The translations under genes and the position numbers were made by a program. Under the pieces are notes generated by a model that worked only from the letters and a program-made list of their open reading frames with translations, searched no databases and was not told the DNA's origin. Shown here one piece after another: positions 22,558-33,925 of a DNA stretch of 64,000 nucleotides (position 1 is the stretch's first letter; each line of letters opens with the position of its first letter). The stretch covers positions 19,214,182-19,278,181 of the forward strand of contig OY829330.1 in the NCBI GenBank assembly GCA_963691655.1, given 5' to 3'. This DNA comes from Toxonevra muliebris (Eukaryota > Arthropoda > Insecta > Diptera > Pallopteridae).

Positions 22558-23575
22558 TTAATTTAGAAAAGATATTTTGTAATTTTGGAATTTTCCCTTT
22601 AGAAGAGATTTCAAAAATAAATTCTTGTAAAAAAATCCACACATATTTGCTCTTTGCTGAATATTCTAAATTAAATATGAAACATATACCAAGTCAAGGG
22701 CTCGAAGTAAGGTTGGTACCTTATAGTGTAAGCCATCCAAATAAGCGTAAAACTCTGCCAAATTTTCGATTGAATCACCAACAACAAAAACTTTAAGTTG
22801 TAGTTTTAACTTCTCTTTGATAGCACATTCCTTCATTTCGCGGAGGTAATATTATTGAGTGTAGCAAATTGAACAAATAAAAGTGCTTTGAATCTAAGAA
22901 AGAATATGCTGTAATCAGTATTAAGGACATTATAATATAAAGGCATCAAATACTTACTTATATTGATATCTTTATACTGCAAATTAAACTTGTTTTTTAT
23001 AAAGGATGGGAAAAAGGCTGCAGTTACTTCTGGCTCCATATTTTATCATACTCATATCATCATACTCTCTCAAACATCATATTTGTTTTCCCAGGATGAA
23101 GTGTCTCAAAATCAATATCAATTAATTTATATTTATCAGGGTCTTTATACCTTGGCCAGCCTTCTAGAATATCCTCAAGTGAATTTTTGTTTTCTTGCAT
23201 TCGCAAAACCGAGGTTTCCCTCCATGGTGTTTCTATATCGTTAGGAATGTTGTGAGCTAACCAAGTTTTTTTTTTTGCAATGAATGCAGAATTTTCTATA
23301 GACATATCAGTAATATAGTTTGTATCTTTCTTTTTTGATGAAATCCTTTTCGCTTGCAGAGTGTAATGAAATATCGATCATATAGTTTTCCTGAAGGATA
23401 TAGTATATAGTATGTTGATACATGCTCCGTTGGAAATAGTTCGATGATTGTTTCAGAAACTTTTTCCATAATTTTAGGATCCATTTTTATATCATTAAAC
23501 GAAAAATGATCAACTAATATTCGCACTATAGCCGCCTGATCTGTTGCTTCCAATATATTTTTAAGCTTATATTAT
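22558..23575 (-). pseudogene. Module gene A: partner protein of gene B, 5'-truncated and frameshifted
   Basis: The readable protein starts at the LINE junction (LKNILEATDQAAIVRILVDHFSF, about 23575) and goes through FPTEHVSTYYI and GKLYDRYF. A second frame holds AKKKTWLAHNIPNDIETPWRETSVLRMQ and SLEDILEGWPRYKDP, then MEPEVTAAFFPSFIKNKF. The C-terminal part (about 22830-22560) is KLKLQLKVFVVGDSIENLAEFYAYLDG, an in-frame TAG, and a tail ending at TAA 22558-22560. From memory, the 'evidence of WLKNN...PWxxV...WP' and 'QPfvvvvgd...Y...ALD' order matches uncharacterised repetitive animal proteins. At least two frameshifts and one stop. Its start is lost to the upstream CR1 insertion. Confidence 0.55.
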
Positions 23576-23845
23576 TATATTATATTATAATTTTGAGTTC
23601 ATCCTACAATCTTATTATTTAAAGTGCTAGTCACAGATATAGTTGCATATTTACAATCGGAGTTCAGATATTAAATATTAAAGTTAAAAAACATATAATT
23701 ACCTTAAATCTAAATTTATAATTATGTAAAATAAACAGATAAAAACAAGGAAAAAACAAAGCAGACACATCAAAACCCTAAAATAACATTCACAAATCAT
23801 ATACATATCACACGCTTCTGAGAATAATAAATTAATAAATAAGTA

Positions 23846-26623
23846 TCACAAGCAATAAAAAAATTCTTTTAATTTTGATTTAAAATGCATTGCGTTGTTT
23901 AATTGCAAAAAACTGTTTGGTAGCGAGTTCCAAAGACGAATCGTACTGACAAAGAATTGCCTCTCAGAAGAAAGTAAATTGAATTTTAAAGGAACAAAAA
24001 TGTTATTTCTTTTCGATCGAGTTGTTGTAAGTCTTGTGAATAGATACTCAGGTTGTTTTGCATTAAAAATTTTATGCAAAAATATAAGATCACGGAATTT
24101 AAAAACATTTTCGAAAGACATAGAATATATACGCTTAGAAAAAATGGAGACATGGTCAGTGTATTTTAGCCCGAAAACATACCGAGTAAGGTTGTTAAAT
24201 AAAACAATAAGTTTTCGTCTGCATTCAGTATCACAATTTCCGAAAATTTCGCTACCGTACAGAAGAGTTGGCACGAGGCAGGATTTCACCAGTTGTAATC
24301 TTATCTTGTGTGGTGTGAAATACTGTGTAGCCCACAGTGCGCGTAGCATACCGTATGTTTTCCCAATGGCATTATTAATATGCGTATTCCATGTCAAAGT
24401 TTGATTGAATATTATTCCTAGGTTTCTTGTTGAAGTGGTAAAATCAATTATAGAATCATTTAAAACAATATTAGGAAAATTGGAAGTATCAAGGGGCTTC
24501 TTGTAAATGACAAGAACCTGTGATTTTTTTGGGTTAAGCGACAAGCCATTTTTATTTACCCACTCATTTACATGTACTAAATTATCATTAATTTGACCGA
24601 TGCATCTTTGAATGTCTTCTACGTTGCAGGAAGTATACAGCTGAACATCGTTTAGCATACATATGAATGTTTATGTCAGTTAGAACAGTAGGTAGATCAT
24701 TTATATATATGGAAAAGAGAAGCGGTCCTAAGATGGATCCTTGTGGAACGCCTCTGTTAACAGATAGAAATTGATAAACATTACTGTCATGACTAACAGC
24801 CTGTGTTCTACCTTGAAGGTAAGAAGATATCAGGTTAATAGAAGAAGAAGAATAAGCATATAGTTTCGATAATTTGGTTTTTAAAATATTGTGATCGACA
24901 CTGCCAAAAGCTTTTGAGTGATCAAGAAGGGTTAAAAAGATAACTTTATTGTCATCCAAATTAAGTCGAATATCTTCTATTACATTAGTTAAGGCAGTTA
25001 TGCAGCTATGACCTTTTCGAAAACCAGATTGTTTATTATGAATTAAGGAATATTTAGTAACAAAATTATTCACCTGCTTGAACAAAGAATAGCGATAGGT
25101 CTATACTCATTATTAGTCTTAGGTATGGGAATTATTTTTGCTTTTTTCCAAACACATGGAAAAGTAGAAGTTGTGAAAATAGTATTATATATATGTGTAA
25201 TAAATGGCAGTAAATTGGGTAATAAGGACTTAAAAAATATGGGACAGACATTGTCAAAACCAGAGGAAGTGTGTTTAACCGACAAAAAACATTCTAATAC
25301 GTCACACTGATCAACACAAGAGAAACTAAATGATATATCTGGTAGCAGACAACTGATTGAATCAATATAATTATTATTTATGACTGGAGGCATTGGAATA
25401 TCTAAAAACTGTTTGTTTATTACATCTAGGTTTTCGATATTGATATTATGGCTTTTGTTTTTTATTAGACCAGCACAGCGGATCTTAGACCAAGTCATTT
25501 TATTGCCAATCGCTGTTGAGAATTGCTTTTCATAATATTTACTCTTTGCATTTTTAATATATTGCACAACCCTATGTTTCAAGACGCTATAGGTTTTATG
25601 TAAATCTGGTGTCCTATATCGTTTCCAATGGTTATAAGCATAATTCCGTTCTATAATCAAATTTTTAATGTGAATATTAAACCATGGTTTTTCTGGATTT
25701 TTAATTTTTTTGGTTTTTAAATTTACAAATTTTTCATATAAAAAGTTGACATTAGTTTGCAGAAATTGTACTTGATCATTAGAAGATGTCATGTTATATA
25801 TTTTATACCATTCAATCATATTAATATTAGCGGCAAGGTTTACGTAGTCGATATTTTTATAGTCCCTGTAACTGTAGTATTGTACATCAATGTTTAAATC
25901 AAGACAAAAATCGTATGTTAAGAATATGAGGTCATGTTTTGAAAATGAAGGAGCAGAAAGCTGGTCATAGAGAAGTTTATTAGTTATATGATTTACAAAA
26001 AATAGGTCAAGTAATTTTTCGTTGGTTTTAGTAAAATGCGGAGGAGTATATGTATTTATTGCAAATAGACCGAGGCTACCCATTTCGAAAGTTAGATTTT
26101 CTTCTACAAGAATATTGCCATTGAAGTCACCTGCGATGATGACATCAGTATAAGACAAAGTTATATGCTCAATTACATTCACTAATAGTGAAATATCAAC
26201 ATTTTTGTTGGGCCTGTAAATTGTTCCAATAATAATTTTACGATCAGCAGCACAGAGTTCAATAAATATATGTTCACAATCGCTATTTATAGGAGATTTG
26301 ATTTTAAGGTTGCACAGTATATTATTTTTCACAAAAATTGCAACACCACCCCCATGTGTCTGCCTATCAGAACGAAAAAGATTATAGCCATTAACTTTAA
26401 ATAACATATCACTCATATACGAATTAAACCAGGTTTCGGACACACAAACAACATCAACAGTTGATTCTTCAAATATGTATCTAAATTCGTCAATTTTTTT
26501 ACAAAGGCTCTGAGCATTCAAGTGACATACTTTAAAACCATTATTCTGCTTACAAAGAACACGCAACATATTATGACAATTGTCTTTGGAATTGCTACGA
26601 GAACATATGTCTAAATTAGTCAT
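23846..26623 (-). pseudogene. CR1-type LINE ORF2: endonuclease and RT with two frameshifts
   Basis: The endonuclease (26623-25700) shows CHLNAQSLCKKIDEF, VSETWFN, GGGVAIFVK, IGTIYRP, VIIAGDFNGN and SKHDLIF. The linker and early RT run to NEYRPIAIL near 25085, where the frame shifts. The palm follows with NKQSGFRKGHSCITAL, TLLDHSKAFGSVDHN and RGVPQGSILGPLLFSIYINDLP. At the catalytic site the frame shifts again (24648-24663): the block that should read MYADD gives MYAK in one frame and NDVQLYT in the other. The thumb and C-terminus run to 23846 (NLGIIFNQTLTWNTHI, SCLVPTLLYGSE, RLWNSLP). RT activity is lost. Confidence 0.85.
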
Positions 26624-27159
26624 ATTGAAATAAAATGAAGAAAAAAGGGATAACTAAAAAGACAACGCAAGATATGCATAAAACATTGAAAATATAAACT
26701 TTGTGATACATATAAAGATTGCAAAATGCTGCAGAAATTAAGTTGTAACATGCATATGGAATGTAAACATAAAGTAGGGAAAGGAGGTATCTGCTTTGTT
26801 GAACATGAGTGGAAACGCTTAAGGTTAAGTATTTTGAAAATATGATAACTAAAATTGATATAAAAAATATGGTAAAAAAATACAGTATAAAGATATAGTG
26901 GACTGACAATACAAGTATGATTTAAAGTGTAATTGTTTTTATTTTTGTTGTTGCTACTGTGTAACTTGCCCACAAACTTCATTTCTGCCATAGCTCCGAA
27001 ATAATAGTTCGTTTTGTTTACTTTTATTATAAACAGCAGAGTTATTGTTGAGCTCATTAGACTGACGACCGTTATAATTACTAGCAGCAGGTGGGTCAAC
27101 GCAGTTGTGAAGCGATTGAATAGAATCAATGCAGATGTTAATATCGTCGCGAAATCTCT

Positions 27160-28413
27160 TTACGTAAACACGTCCATGTCGGGTGAATACAGAAAATAGA
27201 CGTTTACTTTTTTTTTATACTGCAAAGAAGTCTTTAAGATGTTATGGTTTATTTTTGTTAAATTCTCGTTTATATATATTGGTACGTCAGATGCAAAGCC
27301 CGCGTGCCAGAGACGAAGAAAGCTTTCATTATTTGCCCGCTTGAAAAGCGCAATCGACTTCAAAAGTGAATTTCTTTGAGATGGTGATTTAAATTTAATA
27401 AAAATTGGGGGATCAGTTTTCGTATTTGAGCGTGTGGCAGCAGCGAGTTGGTGAGCAGAGAGTCGGTGAATGGAGGTAACAGAAGGAGTTGAAATATTGA
27501 GCGAGGCCCACAGGTTGGAAAAGACTTCGTGCAGGTTTTCATTTTCACTTCGAGGTATACCATGAAGTCGAAGGTCACATGCGACAGTCAAGTTATCTTG
27601 TCTGAATAGCTGTGACTTCAGGTGGGAAACTTCGACTTTAAGAGAATCAATCTCAGAAATAGCAAGTTCTAGTTTAGATACCCTATCGGACATGCTAGAC
27701 AGCTTGTTGTGTACCTCCGCCAGATCTTTATCAAGTTTCCTTAGAATTTGTTCTTCAGACTCTTTGATTTTTGCCGAAAGTAGCTCCGTTTGTTGGGCCA
27801 GACGTTGGTCAATGAGAAGTATCAATTCCGCTGAGTAAATACCATTCGAAGATGCATTCTCATTGCATTCTGCATTTAAGTTGCTAAGTTGCGGCTGGGA
27901 TTGAATGTGCTGTGGTGATATCTGCAGTTGGTTTTGAAGCTGGTGTGTTGGTAGACTGACAGACAAAGAAGTAACCGTATTAACGATGTTGTTGGTATGC
28001 TGTTGGTGGAGATCGTTTTGCTTTTGATTTTGTTGACTAGCACCCTGTAGTAGCTGATGTTTAATTAACTGTTGGTCTGATCGACCAGCAGACAGAGAAG
28101 TAGCAGCATTTATGTTGTTGTTTGGTCCCTGTTGTTGATTTGGTTCCTCTTGTTTTTTATTGAATTTTACTTCTTCACCAGCTGTTACATGTAAAGCTGA
28201 TGTTGATGCTTTAGTAGGAGCTGGTGGAGAGCGAAGAGAGGCACGTCTCGACACTATGCAGGCATTGCATTTAAATTGTTTATTGTTATTTAGCATAAAC
28301 GCGATATCAGTTTTATTTATATTAACACAATTACAATGAAAATAATCATTGCAGTTGCAACATTTTACCTTTTCTTGGTGGCGCTCAACTTTTAACTTGC
28401 AAATACAAGGCAT
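27160..28413 (-). CDS. CR1-type LINE ORF1: PHD-like finger, coiled coil, RRM-like domain
   Basis: This 417-residue ORF is uninterrupted. The N-terminus MPCICKLKV...CCNCNDYFHCNCVNI...FKCNAC is a PHD-like Cys/His cluster. Residues about 70-190 are Gln/Asn/Ser-rich. Residues about 200-265 have a heptad-like pattern (KIKESEEQILRKLDKDLAEVHNKLSSMSDRVSKLELAI), a likely coiled coil. The C-terminal half (LTVACDLRLHGIP... FIKFKSPSQRNSLL... VYINENLTKINHNIL) resembles the RNA-binding domain of L1/CR1 ORF1 proteins. The product should bind element RNA. Retrotransposon protein. Confidence 0.8.
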   Translation of the reverse strand: MPCICKLKVERHQEKVKCCNCNDYFHCNCVNINKTDIAFMLNNNKQFKCNACIVSRRASLRSPPAPTKASTSALHVTAGEEVKFNKKQEEPNQQQGPNNNINAATSLSAGRSDQQLIKHQLLQGASQQNQKQNDLHQQHTNNIVNTVTSLSVSLPTHQLQNQLQISPQHIQSQPQLSNLNAECNENASSNGIYSAELILLIDQRLAQQTELLSAKIKESEEQILRKLDKDLAEVHNKLSSMSDRVSKLELAISEIDSLKVEVSHLKSQLFRQDNLTVACDLRLHGIPRSENENLHEVFSNLWASLNISTPSVTSIHRLSAHQLAAATRSNTKTDPPIFIKFKSPSQRNSLLKSIALFKRANNESFLRLWHAGFASDVPIYINENLTKINHNILKTSLQYKKKVNVYFLYSPDMDVFT

Positions 28414-28619
28414 TGTTAAATGTTATATATTAATTTTGCTTTATTTTGAAAAAATTTTATTTATTGAATATATTTAATTAAATTATAGTTTAAAAAAAAA
28501 ATAAAGCAATTTTGACGAGCCGAAAAAAAAACAACCGAACTGAACAAGCGTTATTTAATTCAGCCTTTGGGGCACATTTGAATTTTACCAAAGGGGTACA
28601 TTTAACAAATCTCAAATGC

Positions 28620-29130
28620 CCCTCATATTGAAGATTTACTTATTTACAATACAATTGTTATAATTTATGTTTATACATTTTTAAAGATATGGTACGTAGC
28701 TACATAAAGAAGACAAATCAAAGCGAAAGTGAAGTGAAGCAGTACATCCCTCAACACTCGACCCAGTACGTCGAAGGAGGCAACAAAAAACGTGATCGCA
28801 CCACGTTCAGATTTAATCCACTGTCTTATCAGGCCTTCCACCAATCCTTCACCAATGGTTCTGGTCCACAAAATTCGTCTGCTGAACTTTTTTAGCCAAA
28901 AGATCAGCAGTTTCATTTTGCTCTATGCCTGAATGTCCTCTCACTCACATCAGTGTAAGCTCGTTTACACAAGCGCACTAATTGAGTTTTTAAACACACT
29001 CCATGGCCAACAACATTCTCTTGCCATTGACCTGATTCTCAATAAGGTGGTCCAGTGCATGCACTAAAGCCAGTATCTCTGCCTGATAGACGGACACATA
29101 TTTTCCTAAGCCGGGGAAATGCTCTCACAA
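28620..29130 (-). pseudogene. Degenerate LINE RNase H fragment
   Basis: Minus-strand translation of 28840-29120 gives KYVSVYQAEILALVHALDHL, then after stops RGHSGIEQNETADLLAKK. These are the second and last acidic blocks of a LINE RNase H domain. The first (TDGS) and third (SDS) blocks are missing or mutated, and several stops intervene. Another, older element than the LOA-type copies above. The small ORFs at 28671-28916 and 28689-28895 belong to this relic or are chance. Confidence 0.6.
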
Positions 29131-29436
29131 CAAACCCAAAGACCTTTGACCAATAAGCCTTTCATCATTTCTTCTGAAAACAAAGGAAAGGCTGATAGAC
29201 ACCTTTATTCGGCATAAGGTCCACCGAGATGCACTATCAAAGTCGCAACATGCATACTGCGAAAAGGCAAATCGGTTGAAACGGCCTTGAATTCTCTAGT
29301 GTTCACTATTGAACGGTTGCCAACCGTTGCGTTCGCTTCATCGGTATGGCACCTCATAAATGGTTTCTAGCTTTTTACTTTCCTAATTGGAAAAGAGCGA
29401 ATTGTGACCTCTTTGCAATCTATACTCTTTGGTTTC

Positions 29437-29489
29437 GGAAACTATCGATGGCCCACGATAGTCATAGACTTTCCCATCGATAGTTTTCC
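29437..29489. promoter_or_regulatory. Palindromic CGATA cluster (DRE/BEAF-32-like)
   Basis: Left arm GGAAACTATCGATGG (29437-29451) and right arm CCCATCGATAGTTTTCC (29473-29489) form an inverted repeat around a third CGATA at 29456-29460. In flies TATCGATA is the DREF site and clustered CGATA is the BEAF-32 insulator/promoter site. Function is inferred from the motif only. The nearest candidate transcript start is the weak exon at about 30.8 kb. Confidence 0.45.
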
Positions 29490-29914
29490 AACTCTACTTT
29501 GTGACATTTTGATCACACCTCCACCTCTGTGGGGTATTTTAATCGCCTCTTACCTTACCGCGGGAATATTCTAGCCCTCTTCCGCAGGGGCAGTTGTATC
29601 GTGTGTAGGCTTCTGATAATGTACGCAAACAAAAATTTGTGCAAATTTTTGTGTCGTTATTACTTGTCAAAAATGCAAAATATTTACTATTTGCAAAATT
29701 GCATCCACCTCCAAATACATAGTTCTATCATGGTTTTTACTTTGACATTCTACAAAAAGAATCATGGTGTAAATAAAGAAATTTGTCTCTTTTTTAATGT
29801 TTCCACCTGAAAAAGTTTGAGGAAACTACAAAAGAATGCCAAAAAGTGTCCCACAGTTTCCAAAGTCAAATCTCCAGGTCTAAATGTAGACAAAAATTTA
29901 AAAAAAAGAAAGCG

Positions 29915-30310
29915 TAGTCCCGGTTTCTACAGGCAAATTTTTCTCTGCATACTTTTGTTTCCTTTTGCTTTTTGCGTACGAGTTTCCGCACACAAATTTT
30001 AGTTTTGAAATTCTTTCGAAGGCGCAGCATTTGAATAAAAGGAAAAAATAAATAAATGGGAATTAATTATTAAATACACCCATGCCGCTTTATCAGTACC
30101 ACTAAACTCTCTATATCTTCGCGCGTCCATTTAAAAAATATATTTTAATGAACATTTGAACGATGTGACCAAAGCGAAATGCCAAAAAATTTGTTTCAAC
30201 GAAGATAGCAAAGCAAAATTTGCAAGCATAACAAAGTCTGTACTTGAAATTTCTCACCCACAAAGTCGAGAGTTTGCAACGAAAAATTTGCTTGTGAAAA
30301 CCCGGACATA
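29915..30310. repeat. Possible MITE with imperfect inverted ends
   Basis: The sequence at about 29918-29956 (GTCCCGGTTTCTACAGGCAAATTTTTC) resembles the reverse complement of about 30270-30308 (GTCCGGGTTTTCACAAGCAAATTTTTC). The arms agree at roughly three of four positions. No clean target duplication was found. Confidence 0.3.
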
Positions 30311-30639
30311 GGAAATACAATGTTGACGATGCTGTCCCCAATCAAGCCAGTATGTCAACCATGTTGAGTCATATGTGGGCAGCGTTGCATTATGAAGCTA
30401 TCTGGCAACGCTAGTGTGACACAGCCACATAGTGCCGCCATGTTTTCGTTGTTTCCTCTGTGTGTGTGTCTTTAAAATTTTTTTTTTCTTTATTTGCAAA
30501 ATCTATTTTTCTTAGCGTTGGGGAGGCGTGCGACAAACAATAACAAAAAAAACCTAAGACTTGCAAAACTTTACGAAATCTAAATATTTTCAATTTTTTT
30601 TGTTGGAGATCTAATTTCCTTTAGTTTAAAATAGTTTGT

Positions 30640-30838
30640 TTAGTGCAACTCAATTTATTCTAATTTCGTTACAAGTGATCTTCGTTTAGATTTCCTTTGC
30701 TGTTAGAGCGAGTAGAGTAATAAAGGAAGGAGCTGGAATCGCAAAGAAGTCGAAAAGCTCGAGAACAATTTATTATTTAAAGTACGACAATAACAGTTGC
30801 AATGGCAAATGGAAAAGGATTAAACAGGAGAACAAATG
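30640..30838 (+). other. Weak candidate first exon of an unidentified gene
   Basis: After a leader without upstream ATG in the last 60 bases, an ATG at 30802 opens MANGKGLNRRTN and meets a plausible donor (ATG|GTAATT) at 30838/30839. I do not recognise the peptide and cannot find the next exon. It may be chance. The CGATA palindrome lies 1.3 kb upstream. Confidence 0.15.
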
Positions 30839-32009
30839 GTAATTTAATATTAGAATTTGTTTTCTCTTAATTGAGGGCAACGACTGTCTCGGCTTTGTGC
30901 AGGAAGATCATTGAATAGCTTCTATGATCCTCATGTCTTTTAAAGAACCTTTACGAGACGTAACTCTATTACCCATAGTAACTCATTTTCAGTTATCTGC
31001 TAAAACTCGTAGTGATTTCAATGTGTGAAACTGTGAAATTAATGTAGAAAAGTAGCCACTTACTGTGTGATATTACCTTGAAACAGTTTGAAGTAACCAA
31101 ATATGTTGTACTTAAGTGCTTTTATTGGACATTCATAGATTCTCTTCTTTTGTGCAATCTAATATCTATCCAATTAATAAAATTTATTAGTTCTTATTAA
31201 AATGTGTCGATGCAAAATTTACCCAAGGTATAAGCTGAAACCGAATCTGGCAGCAGTTTTTTCATATCAGAATTCTCTGAAATTCTTATAAAGTACGGTT
31301 TTACCCAGTTTTAACCTTTCACAAAGTCTAAAGAATTTTTTTTTTTTAATTTGTCCATCAGGTTCAGAATAAACTATATTGCCTTCCGATTCGTCAGAAT
31401 TTCAAGAGATTCACATCAAAGCAAAGCAATAGTTAGTAAAGTTAATTGAAAAACGTGAACTGTTTTAAGAAATCTGCTATCGGTATTGGGTTAAGCGTCA
31501 AAAACTGCTTAGGGAAGGATGTTTTGGTTCTTAACAGGCCTGAGGTATTATAGGTAGGAACATTTGAATACTTTTAGTGTGTACTAAGGCATTCAATTCG
31601 ACATAGTTTTGCAATTGTGGATTTTATTTAATTTTGTTTGTTTAAGCTATTTTATCTTGAAACAAAGGCACACATTTTTCATGTGACTATTGATAATATT
31701 TGTTTAAAAACTATAAATTGCTAGTACTACATTTAATAAACCTACAAATATCAGTTTTAAAACCTATATAGCTGGTTTTTAATAAATTTAAAAACAGACA
31801 GTATCAGAGCGTCAGAAACGCCTCATATGTAAGACAAGATCTTTATTTGTTGTTACATGCACCATCCTTCGGACTCCACGCTGGTTGGAGACGCTACCCC
31901 ACGATAACACCCAGATACAAGTAAACCAATTTTCTGTTTTATGGTTTATTTGGCTCATTTTCCAATTGCTTTCCTAAAGTTACTTTATTTCAGTCTACAG
32001 AAGTCTGTG
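30839..32009. other. AT-rich interval without supported gene
   Basis: No ORF with a motif, no TIR pair and no tRNA-like module were recognised. Could be intronic if the weak exon at 30.8 kb is real. Confidence 0.35.
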
Positions 32010-32810
32010 GTCCATTTTTTAAATATTGTTATTTTTTCGACTTTATTACATTTTAACTATGGAGGTGAATTTTTTACCTTTTAACTTCACTAAAAATTTT
32101 AGTAAAAAAAAAGGTTTTTTGATAATTATTTGTTCTTTGAAAACAAGTTAATAAATTTTTTTATTAAAATAACTCTAAAATTTGAAAACTTTTTTTTAAG
32201 TTCAGCAAAACTGGCACTTTATTTCACAAGGTGGTGTAAAATAACCACCACCTCCACAGTTAAAAATCATATCTCGAGCTAGAAATGTCGAGTTCTTGAT
32301 GAAAGGCACTGAGATGACAAGCATATACACTACAGGCGGAAATTTTAGAAATCCCCACACTAGTTTGTAATATAAAATTTTTTCATGCACATTTGATGGG
32401 AAGTGCCTTTTTTATGGATTTTCTCCCTGAATTTGAGTTTTAAATTTTTCTATGGTCCATTTTTTAAATATTGTTATTTATTCGACTTTATTACATTTTA
32501 ACTATGAAGGTGATTTTTTTAACTTTTAACTTTACTAAAAAAATTTTAGAAAAAAAAGGTTTTTTGATAATTATTTGTTCTTTGAAAACAAGCTAATAAA
32601 TTTTTTTTATTAAAATAACTCTAAAATTTGAAAACTTTTTTTTAAGTTCAGCAAAACTGGCACTTTATTTCACAAGGTGGTGTAAAATTTACCACCACCT
32701 CCACAGTTAAAAATCATATCTCGAGCTTGAAATGTCGAGTTTTTGATGAAAGGTACTGAGATGACAAGCATATACACTACAGGCGGAAAGTTTAGAAACC
32801 CCCACAAAAA
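32010..32810. repeat. Direct duplication of about 350 bp at about 443-bp offset
   Basis: The first unit, starting GGTCCATTTTTTAAATATTG at about 32010, repeats at about 32453 with few differences through GGTGGTGTAAAAT..ACCACCACC, ATATCTCGAGCT and CTACAGGCGGAAA. Between the units lie about 90 unique bases. The ORFs at 32202-32390 and 32743-32934 are read-throughs of this repeat. Confidence 0.85.
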
Positions 32811-33400
32811 ATTCAGTTTTTCGTATTTATCGCGTAGTATTTCGAAAAGCCAAATAGCTTTTGGAACAAAAGCTTATATTTTAAGAGTATATTGTAGTAT
32901 ATCTGCATTTCGAAAACAAACATTAGTCCAATAACAATATTAGCAAAAAAATAAAAAAAAAATCAGCAATCAAAAAAGTAGAATATTTCATCATTCAAAG
33001 AAAATGGCCCATCTGTAATTAAACTAAAATGAATGTTACAACACTCATTTAAAAATGTTTTAAAGTTTTCCTACATAATATTTTATTTGTATTTAGTGAT
33101 TTAAAGCCATTTGGAATGACATACATGTTTTCATATTTGTGGCTACTTTTATCTTAGTCTTCAAAAATGTCCTTTTTGATGACATTTTTATTAAAATTAA
33201 CATGTTTCCGAATTTTTGTTTCGAGTCTTTGTTTTGATTTCAAAAACTTATTTAATTTTGATGGTTATAAGGATATTTTAATCACTGTTAGGCAATTACA
33301 CAGCTGCCATTCGTTCATAATTCCACAGTCCAAATTGAAGTGTAATTTTTCTCTCATGTCGAAATTTTTTAATTTGTTGAAAATTTTCGCTACTAGCTTC
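32770..33400 (-). repeat. Dispersed repeat, inverted relative of 44750-45125
   Basis: The segment at 32770-32965 (ACTACAGGCGGAAA, CCCCCACAAAAAATTCAG, GGAACAAAAGCTTATATTTT) is the inverted counterpart of 44935-45125. The segment at 33280-33365 (CACTGTTAGGCAATTACA, TAATTTTTCTCTCATGTC) is the inverted counterpart of 44830-44930. The intervening 315 bases are absent from the 44.8-kb copy. In both copies one frame gives FDxxxxMREKLHxNLD followed by hydrophobic segments, faintly like an insect chemoreceptor. Too decayed to call. Confidence 0.7.
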
Positions 33401-33925
33401 GTTGTCTGGACCTGGCAAAGTAGGAGTAATACAAAAATTACAACAACTAAAACTTTTGCAAAAGATATATCTATATGAGCGTGCCAGTCTCCGATCAAAA
33501 TCGAATCATTGCACTAATCATTCATTCATATCATTTACATGAGTAGTTCCATTTCCACGTGTTTAATGGTGTCAATATTCTTCTCAGTTAGTGCTATCAA
33601 CATCCCATCTTAACATACAAACCTTCACCATCTTTCTTACTATGGCTGTCTAATAACTATCAACATACATCCTTTACAACTAAATTTTGATTGCTTGCTT
33701 TATTATGGTTCCCCATATCGCTGCCTTAATTTGCTAAAGCACTAACACGCATTTTTCAAATTTTACAGGAGAAGCAAAAAACATTTTTGTATTTGGAGTA
33801 CTATTTCGAGAATTTGTAATTTAAACTAAAAGAAAAGATTGCAAGTTTTCAGTGTAGGTTTCTAAAATTTTCGGTACAGGGCACATTTTTTATCATAATC
33901 CATCGAAAACTATACTGAAAAACTG
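33401..33925. other. AT-rich interval without supported gene
   Basis: No ORF, tRNA-like element or repeat partner recognised. Confidence 0.35.

Larger units (their letters stand above)
23570..28600 (-). mobile_element. CR1-type non-LTR retrotransposon, long but inactivated
   Basis: Minus-strand order: 5' UTR (to about 28414), ORF1 with a PHD-like finger (28413-27160), a 536-base spacer, ORF2 (26623-23846) and a 3' UTR that seems to end in a run of TATAA units near 23575-23600. The 3' end abuts the truncated start of module gene A, so the element appears to have inserted there. The PHD/coiled-coil/RRM-like ORF1 plus endonuclease-RT without RNase H fits the CR1 group. The 5' boundary (about 28590) is approximate. 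Confidence 0.75.

Noticed and set aside
23895..24404. 169-aa + strand ORF
   Set aside because: Antisense to the CR1 RT thumb; no independent motif.
26620..27129. 169-aa minus ORF between CR1 ORF1 and ORF2
   Set aside because: Leu/Ile/Phe/Tyr-rich AT-driven frame in the inter-ORF spacer; no known domain.
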